Source of the DNA: Salinicoccus halodurans
Lineage (GTDB): Bacteria > Bacillota > Bacilli > Staphylococcales > Salinicoccaceae
Direction of reading: 5' to 3'
Length of the DNA: 43,742 nt
NCBI RefSeq assembly: GCF_900114445.1
Contig: NZ_FOTB01000004.1
Location: 82,342-126,083, forward strand
Part shown: piece by piece, positions 8,440 to 17,241 of the stretch
How the letters are laid out: every line of letters starts with the position of its first letter
Position numbering within the stretch: position 1 is the first letter of the stretch
Translations under genes and position numbers: made by a program
The notes under the pieces: model-generated
The model's input: only the letters and a program-made list of their open reading frames with translations
What the model was told of the DNA's origin: nothing
The model's database searches: none

Positions 8440-8510
8440 CATATCGTCATTCTTTTGGATTGTGATTGCGCGCTAACGCAATCGATAATACATAAAGATT
8501 TAATTAAAAT

Positions 8511-8613
8511 AAAAAAAGCAGCACACCTTCTGTAGTGTGCCGCTCAAACAAAGGGGATGGGAGAAATTTCTCACTGTTTTAACAAAGGGGTATGTTTCAG
8601 TGATAAAAATTTC
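8511..8613 (-). ncRNA. rsaE: Small regulatory RNA RsaE/RoxS
   Basis: Trans-acting sRNA that in Staphylococcus and Bacillus represses central-metabolism mRNAs by pairing its C-rich single-stranded motifs with ribosome binding sites. Read on the minus strand, the predicted RNA starts GAAATTTTTATCAC, then carries two copies of CCCCTTTGTT (8581-8590 and 8544-8553 region) separated by GAGAAATTTCTCCCAT, which matches what I recall of S. aureus RsaE. It ends in a 10-bp hairpin (GCGGCACACT / GGTGTGCTGC) plus T7. A promoter TTGTAC-N17-TATAGT lies at 8622-8650. Its place between pepF and yjbH is the same as in S. aureus. The exact ends are inferred. Confidence 0.88.
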
Positions 8614-8621
8614 ATGTCTAA

Positions 8622-8650
8622 ACTATATCACGGTTTTCAAGGATGTACAA
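8622..8650 (-). promoter_or_regulatory. Promoter of rsaE
   Basis: On the minus strand TTGTAC (8645-8650) and TATAGT (8622-8627) are 17 bp apart, with the start expected near 8613. Two TTGTGAA sites lie upstream at 8666-8672 and 8694-8700, the second within TTTGTGAAT. Confidence 0.65.
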
Positions 8651-8665
8651 CACTTTGAACTACTT

Positions 8666-8701
8666 TTCACAATAATGACACAATGAAAACGTATTCACAA
8701 A
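8666..8701. promoter_or_regulatory. Redox-type regulator sites upstream of rsaE
   Basis: TTCACAA occurs at 8666-8672 and 8694-8700 (TTGTGAA on the rsaE strand), about 56 and 84 bp before the predicted start. TTGTGAA is the half-site of Rex and resembles ResD/SrrA sites, regulators reported for RoxS/RsaE. No full Rex dyad is present; the second half near 8681 is poor. Confidence 0.4.
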
Positions 8702-8978
8702 GTATTTTTGAAGTCTGACCTTTAAATTCAGACAGAAATGCTGAAAACACGCGATTTCTGTCAAATTCACCGAATAAAAAACGTGTCAGATTTTTGACCA
8801 ATAACGCCAAAAATAAAATGTAATAATACATCATAAGAGTTATTAATCACTCTCATTTACTTCTACTTATCCCTCAGATCATTGATTCAAACCTCCAGAA
8901 ATCAATACAAAATCACAGTTTTTCACTCAATATTTCATAAAAACACCCGAATCAGTTCAGCAGATAAACTAAAAAATC
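8702..8978. other. Gene-free AT-rich stretch with several dyads
   Basis: No plausible coding sequence is seen. It contains a perfect 9-bp dyad GACAGAAAT / ATTTCTGTC (8731-8739 and 8754-8762, 14-nt loop) and a 7-bp dyad ATTGATT / AATCAAT (8881-8887 and 8900-8906). Its role is unknown; it lies between the pepF terminator and the rsaE control region. Confidence 0.4.
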
Positions 8979-9011
8979 AAAAAAAGACAAACCCCGCCAG
9001 GAGATTTGTCT
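8979..9011 (-). terminator. Terminator downstream of pepF
   Basis: The minus-strand arms AGACAAA (9011-9005) and TTTGTCT (8991-8985) enclose a GC-rich loop that can extend the stem. The hairpin is followed by a T-run. Confidence 0.75.
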
Positions 9012-9020
9012 GCATTATTT

Positions 9021-10826
9021 TTATATTTCCGTCTCTTCAAGCAATGCTTCAAACTGATCGAGCTGTTTCTCAAACACTTTCATCGCATTTTCAACCGGTT
9101 CGGATGTCGTCATGTCGACACCTGCGTTTTTCAGCACTTCAATCGGATAATCCGAGGAACCTTTTTTCAGGAATTCCCTTACATATCTTTCTGCGGTTTC
9201 CGGCCCTTCTTCCAATACCTGCTTGGACAGGCTGGCTGCTGCGGCATACCCTGTGGAATACTGATACACGTAATAGTTCATATAGAAGTGCGGTATCCTC
9301 GCCCACTCCACGTTGATATAATCATCATAGTCCACGGCGTCACCGAAATATTTCCTGTTCAGATCACCGTAGATTTCATTGAGCACTCCTGCCGTCAGCG
9401 GCTCGCCGGCTTCTTTCATGGAATGGATCTTATGCTCGAACTCGGCGAACATCGTCTGTCTGAAGACCGATCCCTTGAATCCTTCGAGCTGTTCATTCAG
9501 GAGATATAATTTCTTCTTGCTGTCATCGAGATTTTTATACATATAATCCGCAAGCAGCGCCTCGTTGAAGTTACTTGCCACTTCCGCCACGAAAATCGAA
9601 TAGCCGGACATGTTCGACGGCTGGTTCTGACGGCTGTAGTAGCTGTGCACACTGTGACCGAACTCGTGGGTCAGCGTGAACAGATTATTCACATTATCCT
9701 GCCAGTTCATCAGAATGAACGGATTGGTGCCGTAAGTTCCGGACGAATACGCACCGCTTCTCTTCCCTTTATTCTCGTAGACATCGACCCAGCGGTTCTC
9801 CAGACCTTCACGGATGATCGACACGTACTCCTCACCCATCGGCTCGAGTGACTTCAGCATCCAGTCCTTCGCCTCTTCATAGCTCATCTCGAACTCGATG
9901 TCCTTGACCATCGGCATGTAAACGTCATACATCTTAAGTGAATCCAGACCGAGCAGCCTTTTGCGGAGCTCAGTGTAGCGATGCATGAGATGAAGGTTAT
10001 TGTTCACCGTCTCGATAAGCTGGTCGTAGACCGCTTCGGGAATAAAGTTATTGGACAGCGCCTGATGGCGTGCCGAATCATAACCTCTCGCCCCGGCCGA
10101 GAAGACGTGCGTGTTCACGACGCCCTGGAGTGTCTGGCTCAGCGTATTTTTGAAATCACCGTATTTGGTATAGAGGTTTTCATATGCCGACCTGCGCAGC
10201 TCACGGTCCTGTGACTTCAGGAGATCGATATACGTCCCCTGTGTCAGCGCATGTTTATTCCCGTCAGAATCAACCGCATCCGGGAATTCCAGGTCTGCAT
10301 TGTTGAACATGCTGTACGTTGACGACGGACCGGCCATGACCTCGCCGGCCTGTGCAAGCAGTTTTTCCTCTTTGTCGCTGAGGACGTGTTCACGCTTTTT
10401 GTTGAGCTTCTCGAGATCGAATGCGAACTCTGAAAGCCGTTCGTCCTCCATCCAGGATTTGAGGGTCTCTTCATCGATTTTCATGATTTCAGGTACGAGG
10501 AAACTCCAGGCAGTGCTGAATTTGACCGCAAGCGTCCTGGCTTTCGACTCCAGCGCACTGTAGATATCGTTGGAAGTGTCCTGGTCATGCTTCAGATGGG
10601 CGTAGACATAGATTTTGCTGACATCTTCATCAATTTCCCGTTCCGCTTCCAGGGCGTCTGCAAGTGTTTCGGCGGAATCTATAGAACCCTTGAACTTCTC
10701 CTCTTCGCCCAGGCGGTTCTCAAGTTCTTTATATTTCTGTTCAAACGCTTCATCCGATTCGAATATCGATGTCAGATTCCACGTGTTTTCCAATTGTTGT
10801 TCGTCCCTTGTAATGACTTTTGCCAT
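9021..10826 (-). CDS. pepF: Oligoendopeptidase F (M3 zinc metallopeptidase)
   Basis: Cytosolic zinc metallopeptidase cleaving oligopeptides, probably including imported ones and released signal peptides. The 601-residue protein has the M3 zinc motif HEFGHSVH (HExxH at about 387-391) preceded by NPFILMNWQDNVNNLFTL, with the third-ligand region NFNEALLADYM downstream. The start is ATG at 10826 (MAKVITRDEQ) with GGAGGGG 5 nt upstream; the frame is open for seven more codons but has no better site. coiA lies 69 bp upstream; that gap holds a perfect 14-bp palindrome over a possible -35 box. The same coiA-pepF order is found in S. aureus. Confidence 0.96.
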   Translation of the reverse strand: MAKVITRDEQQLENTWNLTSIFESDEAFEQKYKELENRLGEEEKFKGSIDSAETLADALEAEREIDEDVSKIYVYAHLKHDQDTSNDIYSALESKARTLAVKFSTAWSFLVPEIMKIDEETLKSWMEDERLSEFAFDLEKLNKKREHVLSDKEEKLLAQAGEVMAGPSSTYSMFNNADLEFPDAVDSDGNKHALTQGTYIDLLKSQDRELRRSAYENLYTKYGDFKNTLSQTLQGVVNTHVFSAGARGYDSARHQALSNNFIPEAVYDQLIETVNNNLHLMHRYTELRKRLLGLDSLKMYDVYMPMVKDIEFEMSYEEAKDWMLKSLEPMGEEYVSIIREGLENRWVDVYENKGKRSGAYSSGTYGTNPFILMNWQDNVNNLFTLTHEFGHSVHSYYSRQNQPSNMSGYSIFVAEVASNFNEALLADYMYKNLDDSKKKLYLLNEQLEGFKGSVFRQTMFAEFEHKIHSMKEAGEPLTAGVLNEIYGDLNRKYFGDAVDYDDYINVEWARIPHFYMNYYVYQYSTGYAAAASLSKQVLEEGPETAERYVREFLKKGSSDYPIEVLKNAGVDMTTSEPVENAMKVFEKQLDQFEALLEETEI

Positions 10827-10872
10827 TCTTACCCCTCCAGTATTCAAGATAAGATAATTTTCTCAATATTCT

Positions 10873-10886
10873 CTTGAAATTTCAAG
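10873..10886. promoter_or_regulatory. 14-bp perfect palindrome upstream of pepF
   Basis: CTTGAAATTTCAAG contains a TTGAAA that could be the -35 of a minus-strand pepF promoter (TTGAAA-N17-GAAAAT). The binding protein is unknown. Confidence 0.35.
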
Positions 10887-10895
10887 TGCCGAAAC

Positions 10896-11855
10896 TTATT
10901 GTGAATTATATAACATATAATAGCCGTGCAATAACTCACTCAGCACTTTCTGTTTCGGCGGACTGCCCTGCACAATGCGCATCCGGATGAAATGCCCGAA
11001 CGCCTCCATGTCGAATGTCCCTTTTTCTATATGATGATACAGGAAAAGCTTCCATTCAAGCGGCGGATTCAATATCCACCGCTCCGCTTCAATCGACCAG
11101 CACAGGTGACGCGGCATGTTCTTTGCATCAACCCCCAGATGATACATGAAGGACAATGTCGGATTCAAAACGGATTTCTGCTGCTTCTCCCGGTGGATCA
11201 TCCGCCCGACTTCATGCTCCGTCAGCTGTACTTTCCGGGGTGCAGGAACCTCTTTCCTCTCAAGAAGCGCCTCTGCCGACACCTCTGTTTTAGTAAACGA
11301 CCATCTGCCGCAGCCATGGTGGAGATGAAGGATAATCCTGTGCATTTTTTTGGTTTTTGTATTGTACGTGAATAAAGACCGCCGGTAAGCGGTCGAAAAC
11401 TGGAACTGCGTCGGGATGCACATACCATTATCCATACGGATCGATGCTTCATCAAGCAGCCAGATGACTTCCATGCCGAGCGAATGATAGCCGCTTGACC
11501 GCTCCGCGATCAGAGACGCCGGAATGATGGAAAATTGGATTTCCAGGGCGAGTTCATCATCCACCAGCAAATCCGGTATCTGCTCTATTTCAGGCAGATA
11601 GTATTCCATTGCGAGCGGTGCAATACCTCTGATTTTCAAATAAAGGTCATGTTTGGCCTCAAGATGGCGTGCCGACTCTCTTTTGTACATGTAACGGATG
11701 CAGTCCAGAATCCTGTGATGCGAAAAATGGGGCAATTTGATACTCCCCGACTTGAATGTCACCGGCGCGGCGCAGACAGAGCAGAAGTACTTCCGGTTTT
11801 TAACGGCTTCTGCCGCGGTAATCTGGATACCATTTTCATCAACTGCTAAAAACAT
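10896..11855 (-). CDS. coiA: Competence protein CoiA-like
   Basis: Homologue of CoiA, a cytosolic factor needed for DNA transformation in Streptococcus and present in staphylococci; a nuclease-like role is suggested for the family. Visible are an N-terminal zinc-finger-like segment (CSVCAAPVTFKSGSIKLPHFSHH, Cys26 and Cys29) followed by HLEAKHDLYLKI and the PDLLVDDELALEIQFS block resembling a PD-(D/E)xK core (D, E-I-Q). The 319 residues are typical. The start is ATG with AAGGAGG 8 nt upstream, but that ribosome site lies inside the 3' arm of a 14-bp terminator-like hairpin (11859-11899). Translation from mecA read-through mRNA should therefore be low. In S. aureus coiA is tied to the SigH competence regulon. 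Confidence 0.9.
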   Translation of the reverse strand: MFLAVDENGIQITAAEAVKNRKYFCSVCAAPVTFKSGSIKLPHFSHHRILDCIRYMYKRESARHLEAKHDLYLKIRGIAPLAMEYYLPEIEQIPDLLVDDELALEIQFSIIPASLIAERSSGYHSLGMEVIWLLDEASIRMDNGMCIPTQFQFSTAYRRSLFTYNTKTKKMHRIILHLHHGCGRWSFTKTEVSAEALLERKEVPAPRKVQLTEHEVGRMIHREKQQKSVLNPTLSFMYHLGVDAKNMPRHLCWSIEAERWILNPPLEWKLFLYHHIEKGTFDMEAFGHFIRMRIVQGSPPKQKVLSELLHGYYMLYNSQ

Positions 11856-11858
11856 ATA

Positions 11859-11899
11859 AAAAACCTCCTTTTCTATATATAGGAAAAAAGGAGGTTTTT
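11859..11899. terminator. Terminator hairpin enclosing the coiA ribosome site
   Basis: The arms AAAAACCTCCTTTT (11859-11872) and AAAAGGAGGTTTTT (11886-11899) are perfectly complementary (14 bp) around a 13-nt loop. Read on the minus strand it terminates the mecA transcript and has T6 at its end. Its 3' arm contains AAGGAGG, the coiA Shine-Dalgarno sequence, which would be buried in read-through mRNA. Confidence 0.85.
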
Positions 11900-11922
11900 G
11901 ATTATTTTTTCTGTCAGATAAA

Positions 11923-12576
11923 TTATTTTACTTTAAAATATTTTCTTACTTGACCTCTGACGTTATTGCTCATGATGATTGTACCGTATTCTTCAATCAC
12001 CATTGCTGCAATTTCAGCCGGTGTACTGTATTCGAGCAATTTCGCTTCGATGCGTTCGATTTCCATATAATCAAGGCGATAATCGAAGAAAATCTGGTAG
12101 TAGTACTTGCCTTTGTGTGTGAACAGCAGGTCTTCGTACTGTGTTTCGTCAAGTTCCACTTCGTGGGTATACTTGATGAGATCTTCTATATCATCGAAAT
12201 GCACCATTACAGGCTCTTTTGTCACTGGAACTGTTTCCCCGTTGTCTTTCGCCGCTTCATCAAGGAAGCTCTCTATATCTTTATTATTTATATTCATAGG
12301 CGTCTGCTCCATTGAGAAAGGATCATCTTCATCGCGTGACTTGGACACTACAACTTCCACTCCTTTGTCATATGCATGCACCTGGATCCAGAGCGGACCT
12401 TCCATCGTAAAGTCGTCTTCCTGTTCATGATTTACTTCATCCATGATAGACCAGAAGAATTCTTCGCCGCGTTTTCGGTTCATCCATAGGTCATCCCGGT
12501 CGAAGCCGCGTTTTTCAATGTCCTGATACGTAATGAAAAACTTGATCGTCGAATCATTCACTCTTTCAATTCTCAT
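11923..12576 (-). CDS. mecA: Adaptor protein MecA
   Basis: ClpC adaptor that recruits unfolded proteins and, in Bacillus, ComK to the ClpCP protease. This is unrelated to the methicillin-resistance gene of the same name. The N-terminal substrate-binding domain begins MRIERVNDSTIKFFITYQDIEKRG and contains DLWMNRKRGEEFFWSIMDEV, then a short acidic linker, then the C-terminal ClpC-binding domain (from VMVHFDDIEDLIKYTHEV to the end RGQVRKYF). It is 217 residues, shorter than the S. aureus protein (about 239), the linker being reduced. The start is ATG at 12576 with AAGGAGTGAGAAGG upstream; the open frame beyond it has no homology. It lies downstream of spx and is separated from it by a terminator. 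Confidence 0.94.
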   Translation of the reverse strand: MRIERVNDSTIKFFITYQDIEKRGFDRDDLWMNRKRGEEFFWSIMDEVNHEQEDDFTMEGPLWIQVHAYDKGVEVVVSKSRDEDDPFSMEQTPMNINNKDIESFLDEAAKDNGETVPVTKEPVMVHFDDIEDLIKYTHEVELDETQYEDLLFTHKGKYYYQIFFDYRLDYMEIERIEAKLLEYSTPAEIAAMVIEEYGTIIMSNNVRGQVRKYFKVK

Positions 12577-12678
12577 CCTTCTCACTCCTTTTTCACCGAG
12601 AATGGTTTCTATATATATATTATACCCCATAAACTCAGGGTAATACCAATTTTGGAATTGTAACCCATTATACGTCAA

Positions 12679-12715
12679 AACACCCACGGATATCAAGGTA
12701 TCCGCAGGTGTTATT
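12679..12715 (-). terminator. Terminator downstream of spx
   Basis: A 14-bp stem (12679-12692 with 12699-12712, two wobble pairs) with a 6-nt loop is followed on the minus strand by a short T-run. Confidence 0.75.
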
Positions 12716-12752
12716 CAACGTAAGTATCATATATCAGTTTAAGGGGGAAAAC

Positions 12753-13151
12753 TTACATTTCAGCTAAACGTTTAGCTTCCATAAGGTGGAACGTTCTTAC
12801 AGTACGCGGCAGGAAACGGCGAATTTCATCTTCGTTGTAACCCACCTGCAGACGTTTTTCGTCCATGATGATCGGTCTTCTGAGAAGCCCCGGATTTTCC
12901 ATGATCAATGTGTACAGTTCATGCATAGGCAGACTGTCAATATCAACATCTAATTTTTGGAAAGTTTTAGATCTGGTAGAAATAATTTCATCCGTTCCAT
13001 CTTCAGTCATCCTCAGGATGGATTTCACTTCATCTAGTGTAAGTGTTTCAGAGAATATATTTCTTTCAGTATAAGGAATATCGTTTTCTTGTAACCATGC
13101 TTTCGCTTTACGGCATGATGTGCAGCTTGGAGAAGTAAAAAGTGTTACCAT
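12753..13151 (-). CDS. spxA: Transcriptional regulator Spx
   Basis: Thiol/oxidative stress regulator of the ArsC-like fold that binds the RNA polymerase alpha C-terminal domain. The redox switch C10-T-S-C13 is intact ([20 protein letters not shown]). The conserved [30 protein letters not shown] and [28 protein letters not shown] blocks follow. It has 132 residues against 131 in S. aureus. The ATG at 13151 was chosen; an in-frame GTG three codons earlier abuts the GGAG ribosome site. Spx is normally kept low by ClpXP with YjbH, whose gene is at 7439-8230. It is divergent from trpS across a 288-bp gap in which I see no T-box or other recognised element. Confidence 0.97.
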   Translation of the reverse strand: MVTLFTSPSCTSCRKAKAWLQENDIPYTERNIFSETLTLDEVKSILRMTEDGTDEIISTRSKTFQKLDVDIDSLPMHELYTLIMENPGLLRRPIIMDEKRLQVGYNEDEIRRFLPRTVRTFHLMEAKRLAEM

Positions 13152-13316
13152 GTCGCTCACACTCCAATTTCAAAAGATTTGTAACATTGGTCTATACCCG
13201 CAATCGTTAAATCATAAACCAAATACCATGATTCGTCTTTAAAACGCGTATATGACTTATTTACAGTTATAATTATATCTCTCCAACATTAAAATAAAAT
13301 GAGAAAACTCTAATAA

Positions 13317-14438
<1,122 letters not shown>

Positions 14439-14461
14439 ATATTGATGTGATTTTTGGACGG

Positions 14462-14493
14462 GACGCATCCACTTATTGTGGATGTGTCTTTTT
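14462..14493 (+). terminator. Terminator downstream of trpS
   Basis: The arms GACGCATCCAC (14462-14472) and GTGGATGTGTC (14478-14488) have one wobble pair and a TTATT loop, and are followed by T5. Confidence 0.9.
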
Positions 14494-14534
14494 GTATGGG
14501 GAGACGGTTTGTGGTCGGGCGGGGGTGGGATAAA

Positions 14535-14848
14535 CGCTTCATATGGACGTCGTCGTCACAACGAAGGCCGGATACACCGGCATATGGACGTCGTCGTCAC
14601 GACGAAGGCCGGATACACCGGCATATGGACGTCGTCGTCACGACGAAGGCCGGATACACCGGCATATGGACGTCGTCGCCCCAACGAAGGCCGGATAACG
14701 CTTCATATGGACGTCGTCGTCACAACGAAGGCCGGATAACGCTTCATATGGACGTCGTCGCCACAACGAAGGGCGGATACACCGGCATATGGACGTCGTC
14801 GCCCCAACGAAGGCCGGATACACTGGCATATGGACGTCGCCGTCACAA
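14535..14848. repeat. 41-bp tandem repeat array between trpS and fabF
   Basis: Eight consecutive units have an exact 41-bp period; the landmark ATATGGACG starts at 14541, 14582, 14623, 14664, 14705, 14746, 14787 and 14828. Each unit holds the adjacent palindromes CATATG and GACGTC, then a CGTCGT..ACGACG or related dyad, then ACGAAGGCCGG. The last 10 bp are of two kinds. One is ATACACCGGC, which completes the hairpin GCCGG-ATACA-CCGGC. The other is ATAACGCTTC, which does not. It lies between the terminators of the convergent genes trpS and fabF. Open frames across it result from the lack of stops in the unit and shift frame at every copy. Confidence 0.97.
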
Positions 14849-14870
14849 TTTCACACTCTGCCCAACGCAA

Positions 14871-14901
14871 AAACACCCTCACCCCGTCCGGGATGAAGGT
14901 G
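14871..14901 (-). terminator. Terminator downstream of fabF
   Basis: On the minus strand a 12-bp imperfect stem (CACCTTCATCCC with GGGGTGAGGGTG) is followed by T5. Confidence 0.65.
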
Positions 14902-14921
14902 CCGCTGTAAGAATTTTATTC

Positions 14922-16163
14922 TTATTCTTCATATTTTTTCAATAGCAGTGTTGCATTGTGTCCGCCGAATCCGAGGCTGTTCGTGATCGCGTATTTCAGA
15001 TCTGCATCCACTGCGCCGTCCGGCACGTAGTTCAGGTCACATTCGGGATCCGGGTTTTCCAGGCCGATTGTCGGGTGGACTCTGCCGTCTCTCAAGCTCA
15101 GTGCGGTGATGATGAGTTCCATGCCGCCGCCGCCGCCAAGCAGGTGTCCTGTCATGGACTTTGTCGAGTTGACCAGCATTTTATAAGCATGGTCGCCGAA
15201 TACTGTTTTGATCGCTTTCGTTTCAAACAGGTCGTTGTACGGCGTGCTTGTGCCGTGACCGTTGACGTATCCGACTTCCTCAGGTTTGACGCCGGCGTCT
15301 TTCAACGCTTCTTTCATGGCGCGTGCGCCGCCTTCTCCGTCTTCAGCCGGTGCCGTGATATGGTGTGCGTCCCCTGTTGAACCGTAGCCGACGATTTCAG
15401 CATAGATTTTTGCACCGCGTGCCTTTGCGTGCTCGAGCTCTTCGAGCATGACGATTCCGGAACCTTCACCGATTACAAAGCCGTCCCTGTCCGCGGAATA
15501 CGGACGGGATGCCTTATCCGGATCCTCTGATGTTGAAAGTGCTTTGTTGGCCTGGAATCCTGCCACGCCCATCTTTGTGATCGGCGCTTCCGTGCCGCCT
15601 GAAATCATGGCGTCCGCCTGACCCCTCGCGATGAATTTGAATGCTTCACCGATGGAGTTCGTACCTGTGGCACATGCCGTCACTGTCGCACCGTTCGGTC
15701 CTTTGGCACCGTGTTTGATGGAAACCTGGCCACTTGCCATATCCGGAATCATCATCGGTACGAAGAATGGGCTCACGCGGCGCGGCCCCCTCTCATAAAG
15801 CACTTTGAAGCCGTCTTCAAGCGCCTGGATGCCGCCGATTCCGGACCCGATCCAGACACCTACGCGTTCAGCATTTTCATCGGTAATCTCAAGTCCGCTG
15901 TCGGCAACCGCTTCATCCGCCGCCACCATCGCGTACTGTGTGAAGCGGTCCATGCGGCGCGCTTCCTTCTTGTCTATATAATCTTCTACATTAAAATCTT
16001 TCAATTCAGCGGCAACATGAATATTATATTCACTGTTGTCGAAACGGGTGATCCTGCCTATACCATTTACACCATTAAGGGCATTCTCCCAGGTCTTTGG
16101 CGCCGTATTACCAATAGGTGTGAGCGCACCGACCCCTGTAACTACTACTCTTCTTTTATCCAT
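14922..16163 (-). CDS. fabF: 3-oxoacyl-[acyl-carrier-protein] synthase 2 (FabF)
   Basis: Condensing enzyme that elongates acyl-ACP with malonyl-ACP in type II fatty-acid synthesis. The thiolase-fold catalytic triad is complete: Cys164 in ACATGTNS, His303 in NGHGTSTP, and His340 in [15 protein letters not shown]. The 413 residues are the expected length. The start is ATG with AAGGAGGAG 5 nt upstream; it overlaps the end of fabH by 8 bp, so the two are translationally coupled. Control is through the FapR operator before fabH. In S. aureus fabF is followed by opp genes and trpS; here trpS lies directly across the repeat array and the opp genes are upstream of fabH. Confidence 0.97.
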   Translation of the reverse strand: MDKRRVVVTGVGALTPIGNTAPKTWENALNGVNGIGRITRFDNSEYNIHVAAELKDFNVEDYIDKKEARRMDRFTQYAMVAADEAVADSGLEITDENAERVGVWIGSGIGGIQALEDGFKVLYERGPRRVSPFFVPMMIPDMASGQVSIKHGAKGPNGATVTACATGTNSIGEAFKFIARGQADAMISGGTEAPITKMGVAGFQANKALSTSEDPDKASRPYSADRDGFVIGEGSGIVMLEELEHAKARGAKIYAEIVGYGSTGDAHHITAPAEDGEGGARAMKEALKDAGVKPEEVGYVNGHGTSTPYNDLFETKAIKTVFGDHAYKMLVNSTKSMTGHLLGGGGGMELIITALSLRDGRVHPTIGLENPDPECDLNYVPDGAVDADLKYAITNSLGFGGHNATLLLKKYEE

Positions 16164-17121
16164 GTGTCTCCTCCTTATTGCTTCCCCAAGTCAGACATAT
16201 TGAACCCCAAGTGAGTCCGCCGCCGAAGCCGACTAAAATAAGGTTATCTCCTGATTTTATTTTACCATTTTTCACGTCATGATGGATACTTAATGGTATG
16301 GATGCAGCAGAAGTATTGCCATATTTATCTATTGTCGAGCTCATTTTCTCCGGAGGCATCTCCATGCGTTCCCGCGCTGCATTCATGATGCGGATATTCG
16401 CCTGGTGCGGGACGAGCCTGTCGATGTCATCTTTATCCAGACCCGCCTTTTCGGTCACAATGACACTGGATTCGCCCATCTGACGCACGGCAAATTTGAA
16501 CACTTCCCGTCCGTTCATCCGGATATTGCCGCCATCTTCCTCATCACCGTAAAGATAGGAGCCGCCCTGTCCGTTGCTGCCGAGGTCGAATGATTTCATT
16601 CCGAATCCTTCCTCCACCTCGCCCAGGACAACCGCGCCTGCACCATCGCCGAATAAAACTGCTGTTGAACGGTCGCTGAAATCAGTAATTTTAGACAGTT
16701 TGTCCGCACCGACGACAAGCACATGCCTATACGTTCCCGTCTGGATGAACTGCGCACCGGTAACGACACCGTATATGAATCCCGTACATGCAGCAAGCTG
16801 GTCCATGGAAGGAATATTGCGGAGGCCGAGTCTATGCTGGAGCATTGTCGCAACGGTCGGGAACTTCTGGTCTCCTGTCGATGTTGCAACAATGATCATA
16901 TCGATATCCTCTTTGGAAACGCCGGAATTCTCAATCGCTTCCTTCGCCGCTTCATACGCAAGATCGCTGGTCTCCATGTCTTCGGCGAAACGGCGCTCTT
17001 TGATGCCCGTCATTTCTGTAATCCATTCATCTGATGTATCTAATATCTTTTCGAAATCTTCATTCGTAAACACTTTCTCAGGCACATAGGTTCCGATTCC
17101 TAAAACACCTACATTGTTCAT
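16156..17121 (-). CDS. fabH: 3-oxoacyl-[acyl-carrier-protein] synthase 3 (FabH)
   Basis: Initiating condensing enzyme that joins acyl-CoA primers (branched ones in this group of bacteria) to malonyl-ACP. The Cys-His-Asn triad is complete: Cys112 in [10 protein letters not shown], His239 in [11 protein letters not shown], Asn269 in [10 protein letters not shown]. It has 321 residues, slightly longer than S. aureus FabH (about 313) because of a C-terminal tail after GGGLTWGS. The start is ATG with AAGGTG 7 nt upstream. It is first in the fabH-fabF operon, with a FapR-type dyad and TATAAT-like box directly upstream, and lies 120 bp beyond the end of oppA, separated by a terminator. Confidence 0.97.
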   Translation of the reverse strand: MNNVGVLGIGTYVPEKVFTNEDFEKILDTSDEWITEMTGIKERRFAEDMETSDLAYEAAKEAIENSGVSKEDIDMIIVATSTGDQKFPTVATMLQHRLGLRNIPSMDQLAACTGFIYGVVTGAQFIQTGTYRHVLVVGADKLSKITDFSDRSTAVLFGDGAGAVVLGEVEEGFGMKSFDLGSNGQGGSYLYGDEEDGGNIRMNGREVFKFAVRQMGESSVIVTEKAGLDKDDIDRLVPHQANIRIMNAARERMEMPPEKMSSTIDKYGNTSAASIPLSIHHDVKNGKIKSGDNLILVGFGGGLTWGSICLTWGSNKEETHG

Positions 17122-17145
17122 TTGACCACACCTTATAATCTCATA

Positions 17146-17162
17146 TTATAACTAGGTACTAA
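17146..17162. promoter_or_regulatory. FapR operator upstream of fabH
   Basis: On the gene strand TTAGTACCTAGTTATAA keeps the left arm TTAGTA and core CCTAG of the FapR site, with a degenerate right arm (TTATAA for TACTAA). It overlaps a TATAAT -10 candidate (17144-17149 on the minus strand), a position suited to repression. Confidence 0.65.
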
Positions 17163-17190
17163 TCTAACACAAATCAAACATTTCCACAAT

Positions 17191-17221
17191 AAAAAAAGCA
17201 CTTATGCGAAAGCATAAGTGC
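17191..17221 (-). terminator. Terminator downstream of oppA
   Basis: The perfect 10-bp arms GCACTTATGC (17198-17207) and GCATAAGTGC (17212-17221) enclose a four-base loop and are followed by T7 on the minus strand. Confidence 0.9.
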
Positions 17222-17241
17222 CGGATTCTAAAGCGTCTGTA

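Noticed and set aside
8882-9316. Plus-strand open frame overlapping the pepF end
   Set aside because: It is antisense to pepF and lacks homology and a ribosome site.
14535-14848. CRISPR array
   Set aside because: The units are contiguous with no unique spacers, and no cas genes are near.
14454-14945. Open frame of about 160 codons across the 41-bp array after trpS
   Set aside because: The frame shifts at every 41-bp unit, all frames stay open because the unit lacks stops, there is no ribosome site, and it runs through the trpS terminator and into the fabF terminator.
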